Assembly (NCBI RefSeq): GCF_000720115.1
Contig: NZ_JOIR01000023.1
Coordinates: 43,338 to 107,337, forward strand
Direction of reading: 5' to 3'
DNA length: 64,000 bases
Source: Streptomyces sp. NRRL F-2580
GTDB lineage: Bacteria > Actinomycetota > Actinomycetes > Streptomycetales > Streptomycetaceae
The notes under the pieces were generated by a model. The model saw only the letters and a list, made by a program, of their open reading frames with translations, was not told where the DNA came from and made no database searches. This document shows, one piece after another, positions 18,266 to 27,460 of this stretch. Position 1 is the first letter of the stretch. Every line of letters starts with the position of its first letter. The translations under genes and the position numbers were made by a program.

Positions 18266-19578
18266 AGACCCAACGGAGGGTGAGCGCGGCCGTGGTCGCG
18301 CTGCTGCTCGGCGGCGCGGGCATCGCCATCACGGCTTCTCCCGCCCAGGCCGCGGAGACCAAGTTCAACGTCAAATGCGTTCCCCCGGCCGGGGGCGGCA
18401 GCCCCGTGGAGGGGGAGACCACCGCCAAGGTCACCGCTCCGGCCTCGGCGAAGGTCGGCGACGAGGTCGACGTGTCCTGGGAGACGGTGAAGCCGGCCTC
18501 GAACAACACGGACCTGATGGACATCCCGCAGGACGCGGTCCAGCCCACCGGCTGGATCACCGTGAGCGGCGGTGGCGGTGAGCTGAAGGTCGTCGGGGAG
18601 AAGAAGAACCCGCCGATCCCGAAGAAGGCGCCCATGCAGATGTCCGTGATGAAGGGCAAACTGAAGCTGACCAAGGCCGGGAAGATCACGCTGACCCCCG
18701 GCAAGTACGACGTGGCGGTCACCTTCTCCTTCGGCACGTTCGTCACCAAGTGCGCGCCGACCGGCGCCGTGGGCGTCGGCGCCACCATCGACGTCTCGGC
18801 CGGCTCCAGCGGCGGTACGACGACCGGTGGCACGACCACAGGCGGTACGACGACCGGTGGCACGACCACAGGCGGTACGACCACCGGTGGTACGACGACC
18901 GGTGGTACGACCTCGGGCGGCTCCACCACCGGCGGCGGAGGCGGCCAGACCGACTTCCCGGGCAAGGCGGTCGAGGTGGCCTTCGACTGCGGGCCGGTCG
19001 TCCCGGGCGGGATCAAGACCCCGGTCACCATCAACGCCAAGAAGAACGGCGGCAGCTACGACCTCACGGTCAAGACGGCCAAGGGCGCGATGGCGGCGCC
19101 CATGGCCCTGCCCGCGGGGGCCCTCAAGCCCTCGATGGACGTGAAGCTCGGCGGGGCGGACAGCGGCACGGTCAAGGTCTCCGGCCCGGCCAACGCCGAC
19201 CCGATCCCGGACAAGGCCCCCGTCAGCCTCAGCGACATGACCGGCACCTACAAGCCCGGCAAGTCCGGCAAGGTGACGCTGAGCCCGGACCAGCTGACCA
19301 TCGACGTCACGATGGCCCCCGGCTCCACGCCGATCAACGTCCCCTGCAAGGCTACGAGCAGCGGCGTCTCGCTGGAGCTGGACACCACCGCCCAGCCGGG
19401 CGGCTCCGGTTCCTCGACGGCCTCCGGCAGCAGCACTTCGGGCGGCGGCCTCGCCGAGACCGGCGCGGAGGACGAGGGCGGCATCAAGGCCCTGGCCCTG
19501 GTCGCCGGCACGGTGATCCTGCTCGGCGGCGCGGTGTTCACCTTCACCCCGTGGCGCCGCCTGCGCGGCACCCGCTGA
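18262..19578 (+). CDS. two-domain secreted surface protein with LAETG sorting signal
   Basis: A 438-aa protein whose GTG start overlaps the previous stop (GTGA). Signal peptide: VSAAVVALLLGGAGIAITASPAQA. Domain 1 (about 32-180) and domain 2 (about 235-380) are related to each other and to the domain of the protein at 15358. Between them lies a Thr/Gly linker of seven GGTTT-like repeats. The C-terminus has GGGLAETGAEDEGG, a hydrophobic helix (ALALVAGTVILLGGAVFTF) and WRRLRGTR: LAxTG is the motif of class E sortase substrates in Streptomyces. No sortase gene is in the window. Probably a wall-displayed protein; the role is unknown. A strong terminator at 19585 ends the operon. Confidence 0.8.
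   Translation: MKTQRRVSAAVVALLLGGAGIAITASPAQAAETKFNVKCVPPAGGGSPVEGETTAKVTAPASAKVGDEVDVSWETVKPASNNTDLMDIPQDAVQPTGWITVSGGGGELKVVGEKKNPPIPKKAPMQMSVMKGKLKLTKAGKITLTPGKYDVAVTFSFGTFVTKCAPTGAVGVGATIDVSAGSSGGTTTGGTTTGGTTTGGTTTGGTTTGGTTTGGTTSGGSTTGGGGGQTDFPGKAVEVAFDCGPVVPGGIKTPVTINAKKNGGSYDLTVKTAKGAMAAPMALPAGALKPSMDVKLGGADSGTVKVSGPANADPIPDKAPVSLSDMTGTYKPGKSGKVTLSPDQLTIDVTMAPGSTPINVPCKATSSGVSLELDTTAQPGGSGSSTASGSSTSGGGLAETGAEDEGGIKALALVAGTVILLGGAVFTFTPWRRLRGTR
18811..18915 (+). repeat. 15-bp coding tandem repeat (Thr/Gly linker)
   Basis: Seven 15-base units of the form GGNGGTACGACNACC encode Gly-Gly-Thr-Thr-Thr repeats. Units alternate in pairs (18811/18841 and 18826/18856 are identical), so a 30-bp higher-order duplication is visible. 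Confidence 0.92.
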
Positions 19579-19584
19579 CACGCG

Positions 19585-19620
19585 AACGGCCCGGCACACC
19601 TTCCGGTGTGCCGGGCCGTT
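19585..19620. terminator. bidirectional terminator
   Basis: AACGGCCCGGCACACC (19585-19600) pairs perfectly with 19605-19620 around a TTCC loop. It lies between the convergent surface-protein operon and the POT transporter gene. Confidence 0.92.
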
Positions 19621-19642
19621 CCGTGGTGCGGGGCCGAACGCG

Positions 19643-21163
19643 TCAGTTCGTGGCGCCCATCAGCTCGTTGACCTTCTTGCGGTACATGAAGATCGCGAGA
19701 CCGGCGAGCACGGCGGCGACCGCCTGGAAGAGGATCACCCCGACGCCGTTCAGCTGCACGTCGGCCAGACCCATCAGACCGGTGACGCAGTCACCGGCGG
19801 TGACGGCGAGGAACCAGACACCCATCATCTGGGAGCCGTACTTCTGCGGCGCCATCTTCGTCGTGACCGACAGGCCGACCGGCGACAGGCACAGCTCGGC
19901 GAGCGTGTGCATCAGGAAGATGAGCACCAGCCACCACATGGTGACCTTGGTGTCGTTGCCGGCGGTCTGGCTCAGCGGCAGGGCGAAGACGAAGAACGAG
20001 GCGCCGACGATGATCAGGGCCACCGAGAACTTCACGATGGTGCTGGGCTCGCGGTTGCGGCGGGCCAGGGCCACCCACGCGGCGGCGAAGACCGGGGCCA
20101 GGGCCACCACGAAGAGCGGGTTCAGCGACTGGAAGATGACGGTGGGGACTTCCCAGCCGAACAGGGCGCGCTCGGAGTTCTTGTCACCGAACAGCGAGAG
20201 CGTCGAACCGCCCTGGTCGTAGATCATCCAGAAGACGGCGGCGGCCACGAAGAACCAGATGTAGGCGCTCATCCGGGTCTGCTCGACGGTGGACAGGTCC
20301 TTGTCCCGCTTGATGCGCACGAGGACGGCGACCGGGATGAGCAGACCGGCGATGGTGATCGGGTACAGCGCCCACTTGATGGTGTACATGTCCGCGGCGA
20401 CCACGGCGCCGTAGAAGACGGCGACGACGGCCAGGACGGCGAGTGCCTTGACGATCACGGCCTTGCGCTCGGCGGCGCTCAGCGGGTTCGGGACGAGGCT
20501 GCTCTTCGGGCTCAGCGTGCGGCCGGCGAGCAGGTAGACCACGAGGCCGATGCCCATGCCGACGGCGGCCAGCGCGAAGCCGAGGTGCCAGTTCACGAGC
20601 TCGCCGACCATGCCGATGCCGACCGGTGCGAGGAGGGCACCCACGTTGATGCCGATGTAGAAGATCGTGAAGCCGCTGTCACGGCGCGGGTCGTCCACGC
20701 CCCGGTACAGGTGGCCGACCATCGTGGAGATGTTGGCCTTCAGCAGACCGGAGCCGACCGCGACCAGCAGCAGACCGACGAAGAACGCGATCTGGCCGGG
20801 CAGCGCGAGCGACACGTGGCCCGCCATGATCACGCCACCGGCGATGGTGACCGTCTTGCGGGCGCCCCAGACGCGGTCACCGAACCAGCCGCCGGGCATG
20901 GCCATCAGGTAGACCATGGCCACGTAGACGGAGTAGATCGCCGTGGCCGTCGCCGCAGTGAAGCCGAGGCCGCCGCCCTGGCTGCCGGTCGCGGCGTCGA
21001 CACCGCCGGAGACCAAGTACAGGACGAGAAGCGCACGCATGCCGTAGTAGGAGAAGCGCTCCCACATCTCGGTCATGAACAGCGTGGCCAGGCCGATCGG
21101 GTGGCCGAAGAGGGTCTTCTCGTGAGCGGGGCTCGGAGAAGCCGTCGTCAGGCTGGAAGCCAT
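19643..21163 (-). CDS. POT/PTR-family proton-coupled oligopeptide transporter
   Basis: A 506-aa inner-membrane transporter that imports di- and tripeptides with protons. The start is ATG 21163 (MASSLTTASPSPAHEKTLFGHPIGLATLFMTEMWERFSYYGMRALLVLYL) with AAGGA upstream; the longer open frame to 21364 is not needed. Family motifs: MWERFSYYGMRALL in helix 1, GGWFGDRVWGARKTV between helices 2 and 3, and FYIGINVGALLAP (the PTR2 motif). About 14 hydrophobic helices can be counted, as expected for bacterial DtpT-like members. The C-terminus ends MYRKKVNELMGATN. The 496-bp gap upstream is shared with the two-component system. Confidence 0.93.
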   Translation of the reverse strand: MASSLTTASPSPAHEKTLFGHPIGLATLFMTEMWERFSYYGMRALLVLYLVSGGVDAATGSQGGGLGFTAATATAIYSVYVAMVYLMAMPGGWFGDRVWGARKTVTIAGGVIMAGHVSLALPGQIAFFVGLLLVAVGSGLLKANISTMVGHLYRGVDDPRRDSGFTIFYIGINVGALLAPVGIGMVGELVNWHLGFALAAVGMGIGLVVYLLAGRTLSPKSSLVPNPLSAAERKAVIVKALAVLAVVAVFYGAVVAADMYTIKWALYPITIAGLLIPVAVLVRIKRDKDLSTVEQTRMSAYIWFFVAAAVFWMIYDQGGSTLSLFGDKNSERALFGWEVPTVIFQSLNPLFVVALAPVFAAAWVALARRNREPSTIVKFSVALIIVGASFFVFALPLSQTAGNDTKVTMWWLVLIFLMHTLAELCLSPVGLSVTTKMAPQKYGSQMMGVWFLAVTAGDCVTGLMGLADVQLNGVGVILFQAVAAVLAGLAIFMYRKKVNELMGATN

Positions 21164-21432
21164 GGTCGATCCTTGCTTGCTCGGGACGCTTGGCTTCGTG
21201 AGCTCATCCGCGCCCGGTGGGGGGTGGCCGGCACCGGCGACGGATCTCCCACCCCACGCCCGGGGGTCTCGCCCCCCATGGGGTTGGGGGCGAAGAGAAA
21301 CATCCGTAACCGGGATCCACGCCCGCTCGCGCACCTTCGCGCGGGGGCCCGGCCCACAGGTCATTCACTGTCATCAAGCCCGGACAGGTGAGTCCCGCAA
21401 GACTGGCCCGTCCGGTCAGGACAGAAATAGAA

Positions 21433-21597
21433 ACCTTTGGCGCGCTTTTCGGCACAAAGGTCCCTGAGGTAGTGCATCAGGCGTCTCGCCACCATACGAC
21501 ACGACACTGCGGCATATGAAAGGACTTGAGAGATGGATCACAGGCGCGCCGGGAACCGTTCGACCATATTCGAAGGCGCTTAGTAGTTCATAAGCGC
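21433..21597. promoter_or_regulatory. inverted repeats in the 21164-21659 divergent region
   Basis: ACCTTTG (21433-21439) pairs with CAAAGGT (21455-21461), and GCGCTTA (21576-21582) pairs with TAAGCGC (21591-21597) around eight bases. The second lies about 60 bases upstream of the response-regulator start and could be its operator. The stretch nearer to the POT gene (21164-21430) is C/G-rich with several short hairpins but no recognisable riboswitch. Confidence 0.45.
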
Positions 21598-21659
21598 AGA
21601 TAGAGAGGGGTGTGCAGGGAGGCCTCTCGATCAGGTCGCCGCGGACTACCATCACCCAC

Positions 21660-22337
21660 ATGACGCGTGTACTGCTCGCCGAGGACGACGCATCCATCTC
21701 GGAACCCCTGGCCCGCGCCCTGCGCCGGGAGGGGTACGAGGTCGAGGTCCGGGAGGACGGCCCCACCGCCCTGGACGCGGGACTGCAGGGCGGCGTCGAC
21801 CTCGTCGTCCTCGACCTGGGCCTGCCGGGCATGGACGGACTGGAAGTCGCCCGCAGGCTGCGGGCCGAGGGCCACGGCTTCCCCATCCTGGTCCTCACCG
21901 CCCGCGCGGACGAGGTGGACACGGTCGTCGGCCTGGACGCCGGCGCCGACGACTACGTGACCAAGCCCTTCCGTCTGGCCGAGCTGCTCGCCCGGGTCCG
22001 GGCCCTGCTCCGCCGCGGCGCCAACGAGGCCGCCCAGGCCCCCGCCACCCACGGCGTGCGGATCGACGTCGAATCGCACCGCGCCTGGATGGGGGAGGAG
22101 GAGCTGCAGCTCACGGCGAAGGAGTTCGACCTCCTGCGCGTCCTGGTCCGCGACGCGGGCCGGGTCGTCACCCGCGACCAGCTCATGCGCGAGGTCTGGG
22201 ACACCACGTGGTGGTCCTCCACCAAGACCCTCGACATGCACATCTCCTGGCTGCGCAAGAAGCTGGGCGACGACGCCGCGAACCCCCGCTACATCGCCAC
22301 CGTCCGCGGCGTCGGCTTCCGCTTCGAGAAGAGCTGA
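21660..22337 (+). CDS. OmpR/PhoB-family response regulator
   Basis: A 225-aa protein. The receiver domain (1-118) has Asp9-Asp10 and phospho-acceptor Asp52 (VLDLGLPGMDG), with Thr80 and Lys102 (DDYVTKPF). The winged-helix DNA-binding domain (about 130-225) shows LTAKEFDLLRVLVRDAGRVVTRDQLMREVW and the wing YIATVRGVGFRFEKS. The start ATG 21660 has no ribosome site; TACCAT seven bases upstream suggests a leaderless transcript beginning at the ATG. It pairs with the histidine kinase 116 bp downstream; the gap carries a GC-rich repeat remnant. The target regulon is unknown. Confidence 0.93.
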   Translation: MTRVLLAEDDASISEPLARALRREGYEVEVREDGPTALDAGLQGGVDLVVLDLGLPGMDGLEVARRLRAEGHGFPILVLTARADEVDTVVGLDAGADDYVTKPFRLAELLARVRALLRRGANEAAQAPATHGVRIDVESHRAWMGEEELQLTAKEFDLLRVLVRDAGRVVTRDQLMREVWDTTWWSSTKTLDMHISWLRKKLGDDAANPRYIATVRGVGFRFEKS

Positions 22338-22453
22338 GCCCAGGGAGCCCGGGGCCGGCGGGGCTGCGTCCCGCTCCGAGCCCGCCCGGGCCCCGCTCCG
22401 GCCCGCCCCGGACCGGCGCCGGGGCAGGTTCCCGCTAGGGCATGCTCTAAGGC

Positions 22454-23719
22454 ATGCGCCGCCGCCTCATCAACTCCACGCTCGCCGTGGTGCTCGTCGT
22501 GATCGCCGTCTTCGGCGTCTCCCTCGTCATCGTGGAGACCCGGACCATCACCAGCAGCGCCCAGGACCGCATCGAGTCCGAGGCGCTGCGGCTGGTGGGC
22601 ATCGTCGAGGCGAACGTCCTGGAGCACAAGCCGATCGACCCGGTCGCCCTCGCCGAGCAGCTCGACGCCGGCCACTACGCCCGCATCGCCGTCCCCGGCC
22701 AGCGGGCCGTGGAGGTGGGCGCCCCGATCCCCGACAGCGTCATCCGCGGCACCGCGCGCGGCGAACAGGGCGAGGTCGTGACCGTCGAGGAGTCCCGCTC
22801 CACGGTCACCAAGGAGGTCGGCCGGACCCTCGTGGTGGTGGGCGCGGTGGCGCTGCTGGCCGTCGTGGCCGCCGTACTGCTCGCCGTACGCCAGGCGAAC
22901 CGGCTGGCCTCCCCGCTCACCGACCTCGCCGAGACGGCGGAACGCCTCGGATCCGGCGATCCGCGCCCCCGGCACAAGCGGTACGGGGTCCCCGAGCTGG
23001 ACCGCGTCGCCGACGTGCTGGACTCCAGCGCCGAACGGATCGGCCGGATGCTGACCGCCGAGCGGCGCCTCGCCGCCGACGCCTCGCACCAGCTGCGCAC
23101 CCCCCTCACCGCCCTGTCCATGCGGCTGGAGGAGATCACGGTCACCGACGACCTGGACACCGTGCGGGAGGAGGCGACGATCGCCCTCACCCAGGTGGAG
23201 CGGCTCACGGACGTGGTGCAGCGGCTGCTCACGAACTCGCGCGACCCGCGGACCGGCTCCGCGGTCCCCTTCGACCTCGACGAGGTCGTCAAACAGCAGG
23301 TCGAGGAGTGGCGGCCGGCCTACCGCAGCGCGGGGCGGGCCATCGTGCGCTCCGGGAAGCAGGGCGTACGCGCCGTCGGCACCCCGGGCGCGGTCTCGCA
23401 GGTGCTGGCCACGCTGGTGGAGAACGCGCTGATGCACGGTGGCGGCACGGTCGCGCTGCGTACGCGCGTGATCGGCAACCAGGCGGTGCTGGAGGTCACG
23501 GACGAGGGGCCGGGGGTCCCGCCGGACCTCGGCAACCGGATCTTCGAGCGGGCCATCAGCGGCCGCAATTCCACCGGGATCGGCCTCGCGGTCGCCCGGG
23601 ACCTCGCGGAGGCGGACGGGGGGCGCCTCGAACTGCTCCAGACGCAGCCGCCGGTGTTCGCGCTGTTCCTCAGCCGGACGGCGCCGGAACGCGTCGAGCC
23701 CGAGACCACCGTGCGCTAG
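22454..23719 (+). CDS. two-component sensor histidine kinase
   Basis: A 421-aa membrane kinase. Two transmembrane helices (residues 8-28 and 125-146) flank a short extracytoplasmic sensor of about 95 residues. A HAMP domain (147-200) follows, then the dimerisation domain with His212 in ADASHQLRTPLTALSMRLEEI, and the ATPase domain with the N box TLVENALMHGGG, G1 DEGPGVPPDLGNRIFERAI and G2 NSTGIGLAVARDLAEADGG. It is cognate to the response regulator just upstream. The small sensor has no recognisable ligand domain. The start has only a weak AAGG. Confidence 0.92.
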   Translation: MRRRLINSTLAVVLVVIAVFGVSLVIVETRTITSSAQDRIESEALRLVGIVEANVLEHKPIDPVALAEQLDAGHYARIAVPGQRAVEVGAPIPDSVIRGTARGEQGEVVTVEESRSTVTKEVGRTLVVVGAVALLAVVAAVLLAVRQANRLASPLTDLAETAERLGSGDPRPRHKRYGVPELDRVADVLDSSAERIGRMLTAERRLAADASHQLRTPLTALSMRLEEITVTDDLDTVREEATIALTQVERLTDVVQRLLTNSRDPRTGSAVPFDLDEVVKQQVEEWRPAYRSAGRAIVRSGKQGVRAVGTPGAVSQVLATLVENALMHGGGTVALRTRVIGNQAVLEVTDEGPGVPPDLGNRIFERAISGRNSTGIGLAVARDLAEADGGRLELLQTQPPVFALFLSRTAPERVEPETTVR

Positions 23720-23744
23720 GGCCCCGGGCGCGTACTGCTCGTTC

Positions 23745-24281
23745 CTAGTTGTTCGCGGGCTCCGGCTCGGGCACCGGCTCCGGCCGCCGCTCGGGCCTGG
23801 GCAGCGGCGCCGCCACGAGCTCCGGCGCGGGCTCGGCGGCCTCGGGCAGGGCCTTGAAGACCCAGGTCCGGTACGACCAGAAGCGGAACACGGTGGCGGT
23901 GCCGATGCCGATGAACTTGAAGACGTTGCTGGCCACCGAGCCGTCCCAGCCGAAGCCGTAGGTGGCGGTGTACAGCACACCGTTCTCGATGACCAGGCCG
24001 ATGGCGCTGAACGCGGCGAAGAGGACCAGCTCGCGAGTGCGGCCGCTCTTGGCGCGGTCCCGGTACGCGAAGTAGCGGAAGCCGAGGTAGTTCGTGGCGA
24101 TGGCCACGACCGTGGCTATCACGCTCGCGCGCACCACCTGCAGGTCGGTCGTGTGCCGGATCAGGTTGAAGACACCCAGGTTGACCAGCACACCCAGACC
24201 ACCGACCGCCCCGAACTTGGCGACCTCTCGCACGAGACCGCGTACGCGTTCGAGAACAGATCCGTTCCCCGGCGTGCTCAT
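23745..24281 (-). CDS. GtrA-family membrane protein
   Basis: A 178-aa protein with four hydrophobic helices: FGAVGGLGVLVNLGVFNLI, VIATVVAIATNYLGFRYFAY, ELVLFAAFSAIGLVIENGVLY and SNVFKFIGIGTATVFRFWSYRTWVF. The motifs YLGFRYFAYRD and FRFWSYRTWVF are typical of GtrA, thought to flip or help transfer undecaprenyl-linked sugars across the membrane. The C-terminus is a Pro/Glu/Ala-rich tail. It converges on the kinase gene and diverges from purK; GtrA beside purK is also seen in mycobacteria. Its proximity to ugd, GT2 and the mannose genes fits cell-surface glycan work. Confidence 0.9.
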   Translation of the reverse strand: MSTPGNGSVLERVRGLVREVAKFGAVGGLGVLVNLGVFNLIRHTTDLQVVRASVIATVVAIATNYLGFRYFAYRDRAKSGRTRELVLFAAFSAIGLVIENGVLYTATYGFGWDGSVASNVFKFIGIGTATVFRFWSYRTWVFKALPEAAEPAPELVAAPLPRPERRPEPVPEPEPANN

Positions 24282-24470
24282 CAGTAGGTTCAGTCCCTGT
24301 CGGTCACCGCCCCGCGAAGGGCGTCCGGGTGTTCTCTGTCAACCCGCCCATCGTAAGTGTCCCCCCACAGCCCCGTCTGTGCCTTCGGACACCGTGCGAC
24401 GCACGGCACACCGACGCTTACGGGCCAGGGCGCGTCCGGATGGCGGAATACCGGCGGATACCCTGGAGGA

Positions 24471-25610
24471 GTGACGTTCCCGGTAGTCGGCATGGTCGGC
24501 GGCGGTCAGCTCGCCCGCATGACCCACGAGGCGGGTATCCCCCTCGGCATCAGATTCAAGCTCCTCAGTGACACCCCACAGGACTCGGCGGCCCAGGTCG
24601 TGAGCGATGTCGTCATCGGCGACTATCGCGACCTGGAGACGTTGCGTGCCTTCGCGCGCGGCTGTGACGTGATCACTTTCGACCACGAACACGTACCCAC
24701 GGAGCACCTGCGGGCCCTGGAAGCGGACGGCATCCCCGTCCGCCCGGGGCCCGACGCGTTGGTGCACGCCCAGGACAAGGGGGTGATGCGCGCCAGGCTC
24801 GACGAGATCGGCGCGCCGAGCCCCCGCCACCGGATCGTGAGCGATCCGGCGGACGCGGCGGCCTTCGCGGACGAGGTCGGCGGGTTCCCCGTCATCCTCA
24901 AGACCGTGCGCGGCGGGTACGACGGAAAGGGCGTGTGGTTCGTCCGCACCCCGCAGGACGCGGAGGCCCCCTTCAAGGCGGGCGTCCCGGTCCTCGCGGA
25001 GGAGAAGGTCGATTTCGTCCGCGAGCTCGCGGCGAACATCGTCCGCTCCCCGCACGGCCAGGCGGTGGCCTACCCCGTCGTCGAGTCCCGCCAGGTGGAC
25101 GGGGTCTGCGACACGGTGATCGCCCCCGCTCCGGACCTCTCGGAGGCCCTCGCCGGCGAGGCCCAGGCCCTCGCCCTGCGCATCGCCAAGGAACTCGGCG
25201 TGACCGGCCACCTGGCCGTGGAACTGTTCGAGACCACCGACGGCCGGATCCTGGTCAACGAACTGGCGATGCGCCCGCACAACAGCGGCCACTGGACCCA
25301 GGACGGTGCCGTCACCTCCCAGTTCGCCAACCACGTCCGCGCGGTCCTGGACCTCCCCCTGGGCGACCCCCGCCCCCGGGCCCGCTGGACGGTCATGGCG
25401 AACGTACTGGGCGGGGACTACCCCGACATGTACGCGGCGTACCTGCACTGCATGGCCCATGACCCGCAGCTGAAGATCCACATGTACGGCAAGGACGTGA
25501 AACACGGCCGCAAGGTCGGCCACGTCAACACCTACGGCGACGACCTGGACGATGTGCTGGAGCGCGCACGCCACGCTGCCGACTACCTCAGAGGAACGGT
25601 CACCCAATGA
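24471..25610 (+). CDS. purK: 5-(carboxyamino)imidazole ribonucleotide synthase
   Basis: An ATP-grasp enzyme of purine synthesis that carboxylates AIR with bicarbonate and ATP. It has 379 aa. The N-terminus [25 protein letters not shown] is diagnostic; [43 protein letters not shown] and [17 protein letters not shown] follow. The GTG start at 24471 is odd: GGAGGA abuts it with no spacing, but TACCCT sits six bases upstream, so a leaderless mRNA is more likely than SD-led initiation. It overlaps purE by four bases. Gene order purK-purE is standard. Confidence 0.96.
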   Translation: MTFPVVGMVGGGQLARMTHEAGIPLGIRFKLLSDTPQDSAAQVVSDVVIGDYRDLETLRAFARGCDVITFDHEHVPTEHLRALEADGIPVRPGPDALVHAQDKGVMRARLDEIGAPSPRHRIVSDPADAAAFADEVGGFPVILKTVRGGYDGKGVWFVRTPQDAEAPFKAGVPVLAEEKVDFVRELAANIVRSPHGQAVAYPVVESRQVDGVCDTVIAPAPDLSEALAGEAQALALRIAKELGVTGHLAVELFETTDGRILVNELAMRPHNSGHWTQDGAVTSQFANHVRAVLDLPLGDPRPRARWTVMANVLGGDYPDMYAAYLHCMAHDPQLKIHMYGKDVKHGRKVGHVNTYGDDLDDVLERARHAADYLRGTVTQ

Positions 25611-26143
25611 GCACCTCCACCGCCGCCCCCGTCATCGGCATCGTCATGGGATCCGATTCGGACTGGCCCGTCATGGAGGCGGCCGCGCAGGCCCTCGACG
25701 AGTTCGAGATCCCCTACGAGGTCGACGTCGTCTCGGCGCACCGGATGCCGCGCGAGATGATCGCGTACGGGGAGCACGCCGCCGACCGCGGCCTGAAGGC
25801 GATCATCGCGGGCGCGGGTGGGGCCGCCCACCTGCCCGGCATGCTCGCCTCGGTCACGCCGCTGCCCGTCATCGGCGTGCCGGTGCCGCTGAAGTACCTC
25901 GACGGCATGGACTCGCTGATGTCGATCGTCCAGATGCCGGCCGGGGTGCCCGTCGCCACCGTCTCGGTCGCCGGCGCGCGCAACGCGGGTCTGCTGGCCG
26001 TACGGATGCTGGCCGCGCACGACAAGGACCTCTTGGCCCGGATGCGCGACTTCCAGCAGGAGCTCAACGACCAGGCCACCGAGAAGGGCAAGCGGCTGCG
26101 TACGAAGGTCGCGAACGCGGAGTCCTTCGGGTTCGGCAAGTGA
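25607..26143 (+). CDS. purE: N5-carboxyaminoimidazole ribonucleotide mutase
   Basis: A 178-aa class I PurE that moves the carboxyl group of N5-CAIR to C4, following PurK. Motifs: [21 protein letters not shown] at the N-terminus, VVSAHRMP (catalytic His), [27 protein letters not shown] and [20 protein letters not shown]. The C-terminal extension ([22 protein letters not shown]) is slightly long but typical for actinobacteria. It overlaps purK (ATGA) and the dipeptidase (GTGA), giving a tightly coupled three-gene unit. Confidence 0.97.
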   Translation: MSTSTAAPVIGIVMGSDSDWPVMEAAAQALDEFEIPYEVDVVSAHRMPREMIAYGEHAADRGLKAIIAGAGGAAHLPGMLASVTPLPVIGVPVPLKYLDGMDSLMSIVQMPAGVPVATVSVAGARNAGLLAVRMLAAHDKDLLARMRDFQQELNDQATEKGKRLRTKVANAESFGFGK

Positions 26144-27318
26144 GCGCGGCGCAGCGTCTGGACGAGGCGCGCGAGCTGCTGGCCGAGCACCCCGTCGTGG
26201 ACGGCCACAACGACCTGCCCTGGGCGCTGCGCGAGCAGGTGCGCTACGACCTGGCGCGACGGGACATCGGGGGCGACCAGTCCGCCCACTTGCACACCGA
26301 CATCCCGCGGCTGCGCGCCGGCGGGGTCGGCGCGCAGTTCTGGTCCGTGTACGTCCGCTCCGACTACGCCGGTGACGAGGCGGTCAGCGCGACGCTGGAG
26401 CAGATCGACGTGGTCGCCCAGCTGATCGACCGTTACCCCGGCGACCTCGTGCGGGCGCTGACGGCGGACGACATGGAGGCGGCCCGCGCCGACGGCCGGA
26501 TCGCCTCGCTGATGGGTGCCGAGGGCGGCCACTCCATCAACAACTCGCTCGCCACGCTGCGCGCCCTGCACCGGCTGGGCGTGCGGTACATGACGCTCAC
26601 GCACAACGACACGATCGACTGGGCGGACTCGGCGACCGACGAGCCCCGGCACGGCGGCCTGAGCGACTTCGGCCGCGAGGTCGTCCGCGAGATGAACCGC
26701 GTCGGCATGCTGGTGGACCTCTCGCACGTCGCCGCGACGACCATGCGGGACGCGCTCGCGGTCTCGGCCGCGCCGGTGGTCTTCTCGCACTCCTCGGCGC
26801 GGGCGGTCTGCGACCACCCCCGCAACATCCCCGACGACGTGCTGGCGCTGCTGCCGGCCAACGGCGGGGTGGCGATGGCCACCTTCGTCCCGAAGTTCAT
26901 CCTCCCGGCGGCCGTCGAGTGGACGCTGGCCGCGGACGAGAACCTGCGGGCGCACGGCTTCCACCACCTCGACACCACCCCCGAGGCGATGGCCCTGCAC
27001 CGGGCCTTCGAGGCGGAGCGCCCGCGCCCGGTGGCCACGGCCGCCACGGTGGCCGACCACCTGGACCACATGCGCGAGGTCGCCGGGGTCGACCACATCG
27101 GGATCGGCGGCGACTACGACGGCACGGCCTTCACGCCGTCCGGGCTGGACGACGTGGCCGGCTACCCGAACCTGGTCGCCGAGCTGCTGGCGCGCGGCTG
27201 GTCCAGGGCCGACCTGGCGAAGCTGACCTGGTCCAACGCGGTACGGGTGCTGCGCGACGCGGAAGCGGTGGCGCGGGACCTCTCGGCGTCCCGGGGCCCG
27301 TCGAACGCGGTGATCTAG
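26140..27318 (+). CDS. membrane dipeptidase (peptidase M19, renal dipeptidase type)
   Basis: A 392-aa binuclear-zinc dipeptidase starting at GTG 26140, coupled to purE. All ligands are present: [10 protein letters not shown] (His23, Asp25), MGAEGGHSI (Glu), [11 protein letters not shown] (His), [11 protein letters not shown] (His) and the catalytic Asp in [12 protein letters not shown]. There is no signal peptide, so it is cytoplasmic. The family includes S. coelicolor Sco3058, described as the closest bacterial homologue of human renal dipeptidase, and this is very probably its orthologue. Why it is coupled to purine genes is unclear; it may recycle D-containing dipeptides. Confidence 0.95.
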   Translation: MSAAQRLDEARELLAEHPVVDGHNDLPWALREQVRYDLARRDIGGDQSAHLHTDIPRLRAGGVGAQFWSVYVRSDYAGDEAVSATLEQIDVVAQLIDRYPGDLVRALTADDMEAARADGRIASLMGAEGGHSINNSLATLRALHRLGVRYMTLTHNDTIDWADSATDEPRHGGLSDFGREVVREMNRVGMLVDLSHVAATTMRDALAVSAAPVVFSHSSARAVCDHPRNIPDDVLALLPANGGVAMATFVPKFILPAAVEWTLAADENLRAHGFHHLDTTPEAMALHRAFEAERPRPVATAATVADHLDHMREVAGVDHIGIGGDYDGTAFTPSGLDDVAGYPNLVAELLARGWSRADLAKLTWSNAVRVLRDAEAVARDLSASRGPSNAVI

Positions 27319-27460
27319 CGGCGGCGCGGCGGATGCGGTGATCGGGTGTGACCTGCGGATTCACCCGAACGCCACATCCGCCGGGCGTCCCGGCCGTCCC
27401 CCATGTCACGGTGGCACCGTCCCATCTCTCCCTGCTGCCGCCGAGACCGGAGCGAACGCC

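Noticed and set aside
19643..21364. Long N-terminal extension of the POT transporter starting at 21364
   Set aside because: The extra 67 residues are low-complexity and unlike the family; ATG 21163 has a ribosome site and gives the normal N-terminus.
21516..21593. A 25-codon frame (MKGLERWITGAPG...) upstream of the response regulator as a leader peptide
   Set aside because: No ribosome site or TANNNT at the correct distance, no run of a regulatory amino acid, and codons such as AGA and AAA are atypical. Its stop lies in the TAAGCGC arm, which is probably coincidence.
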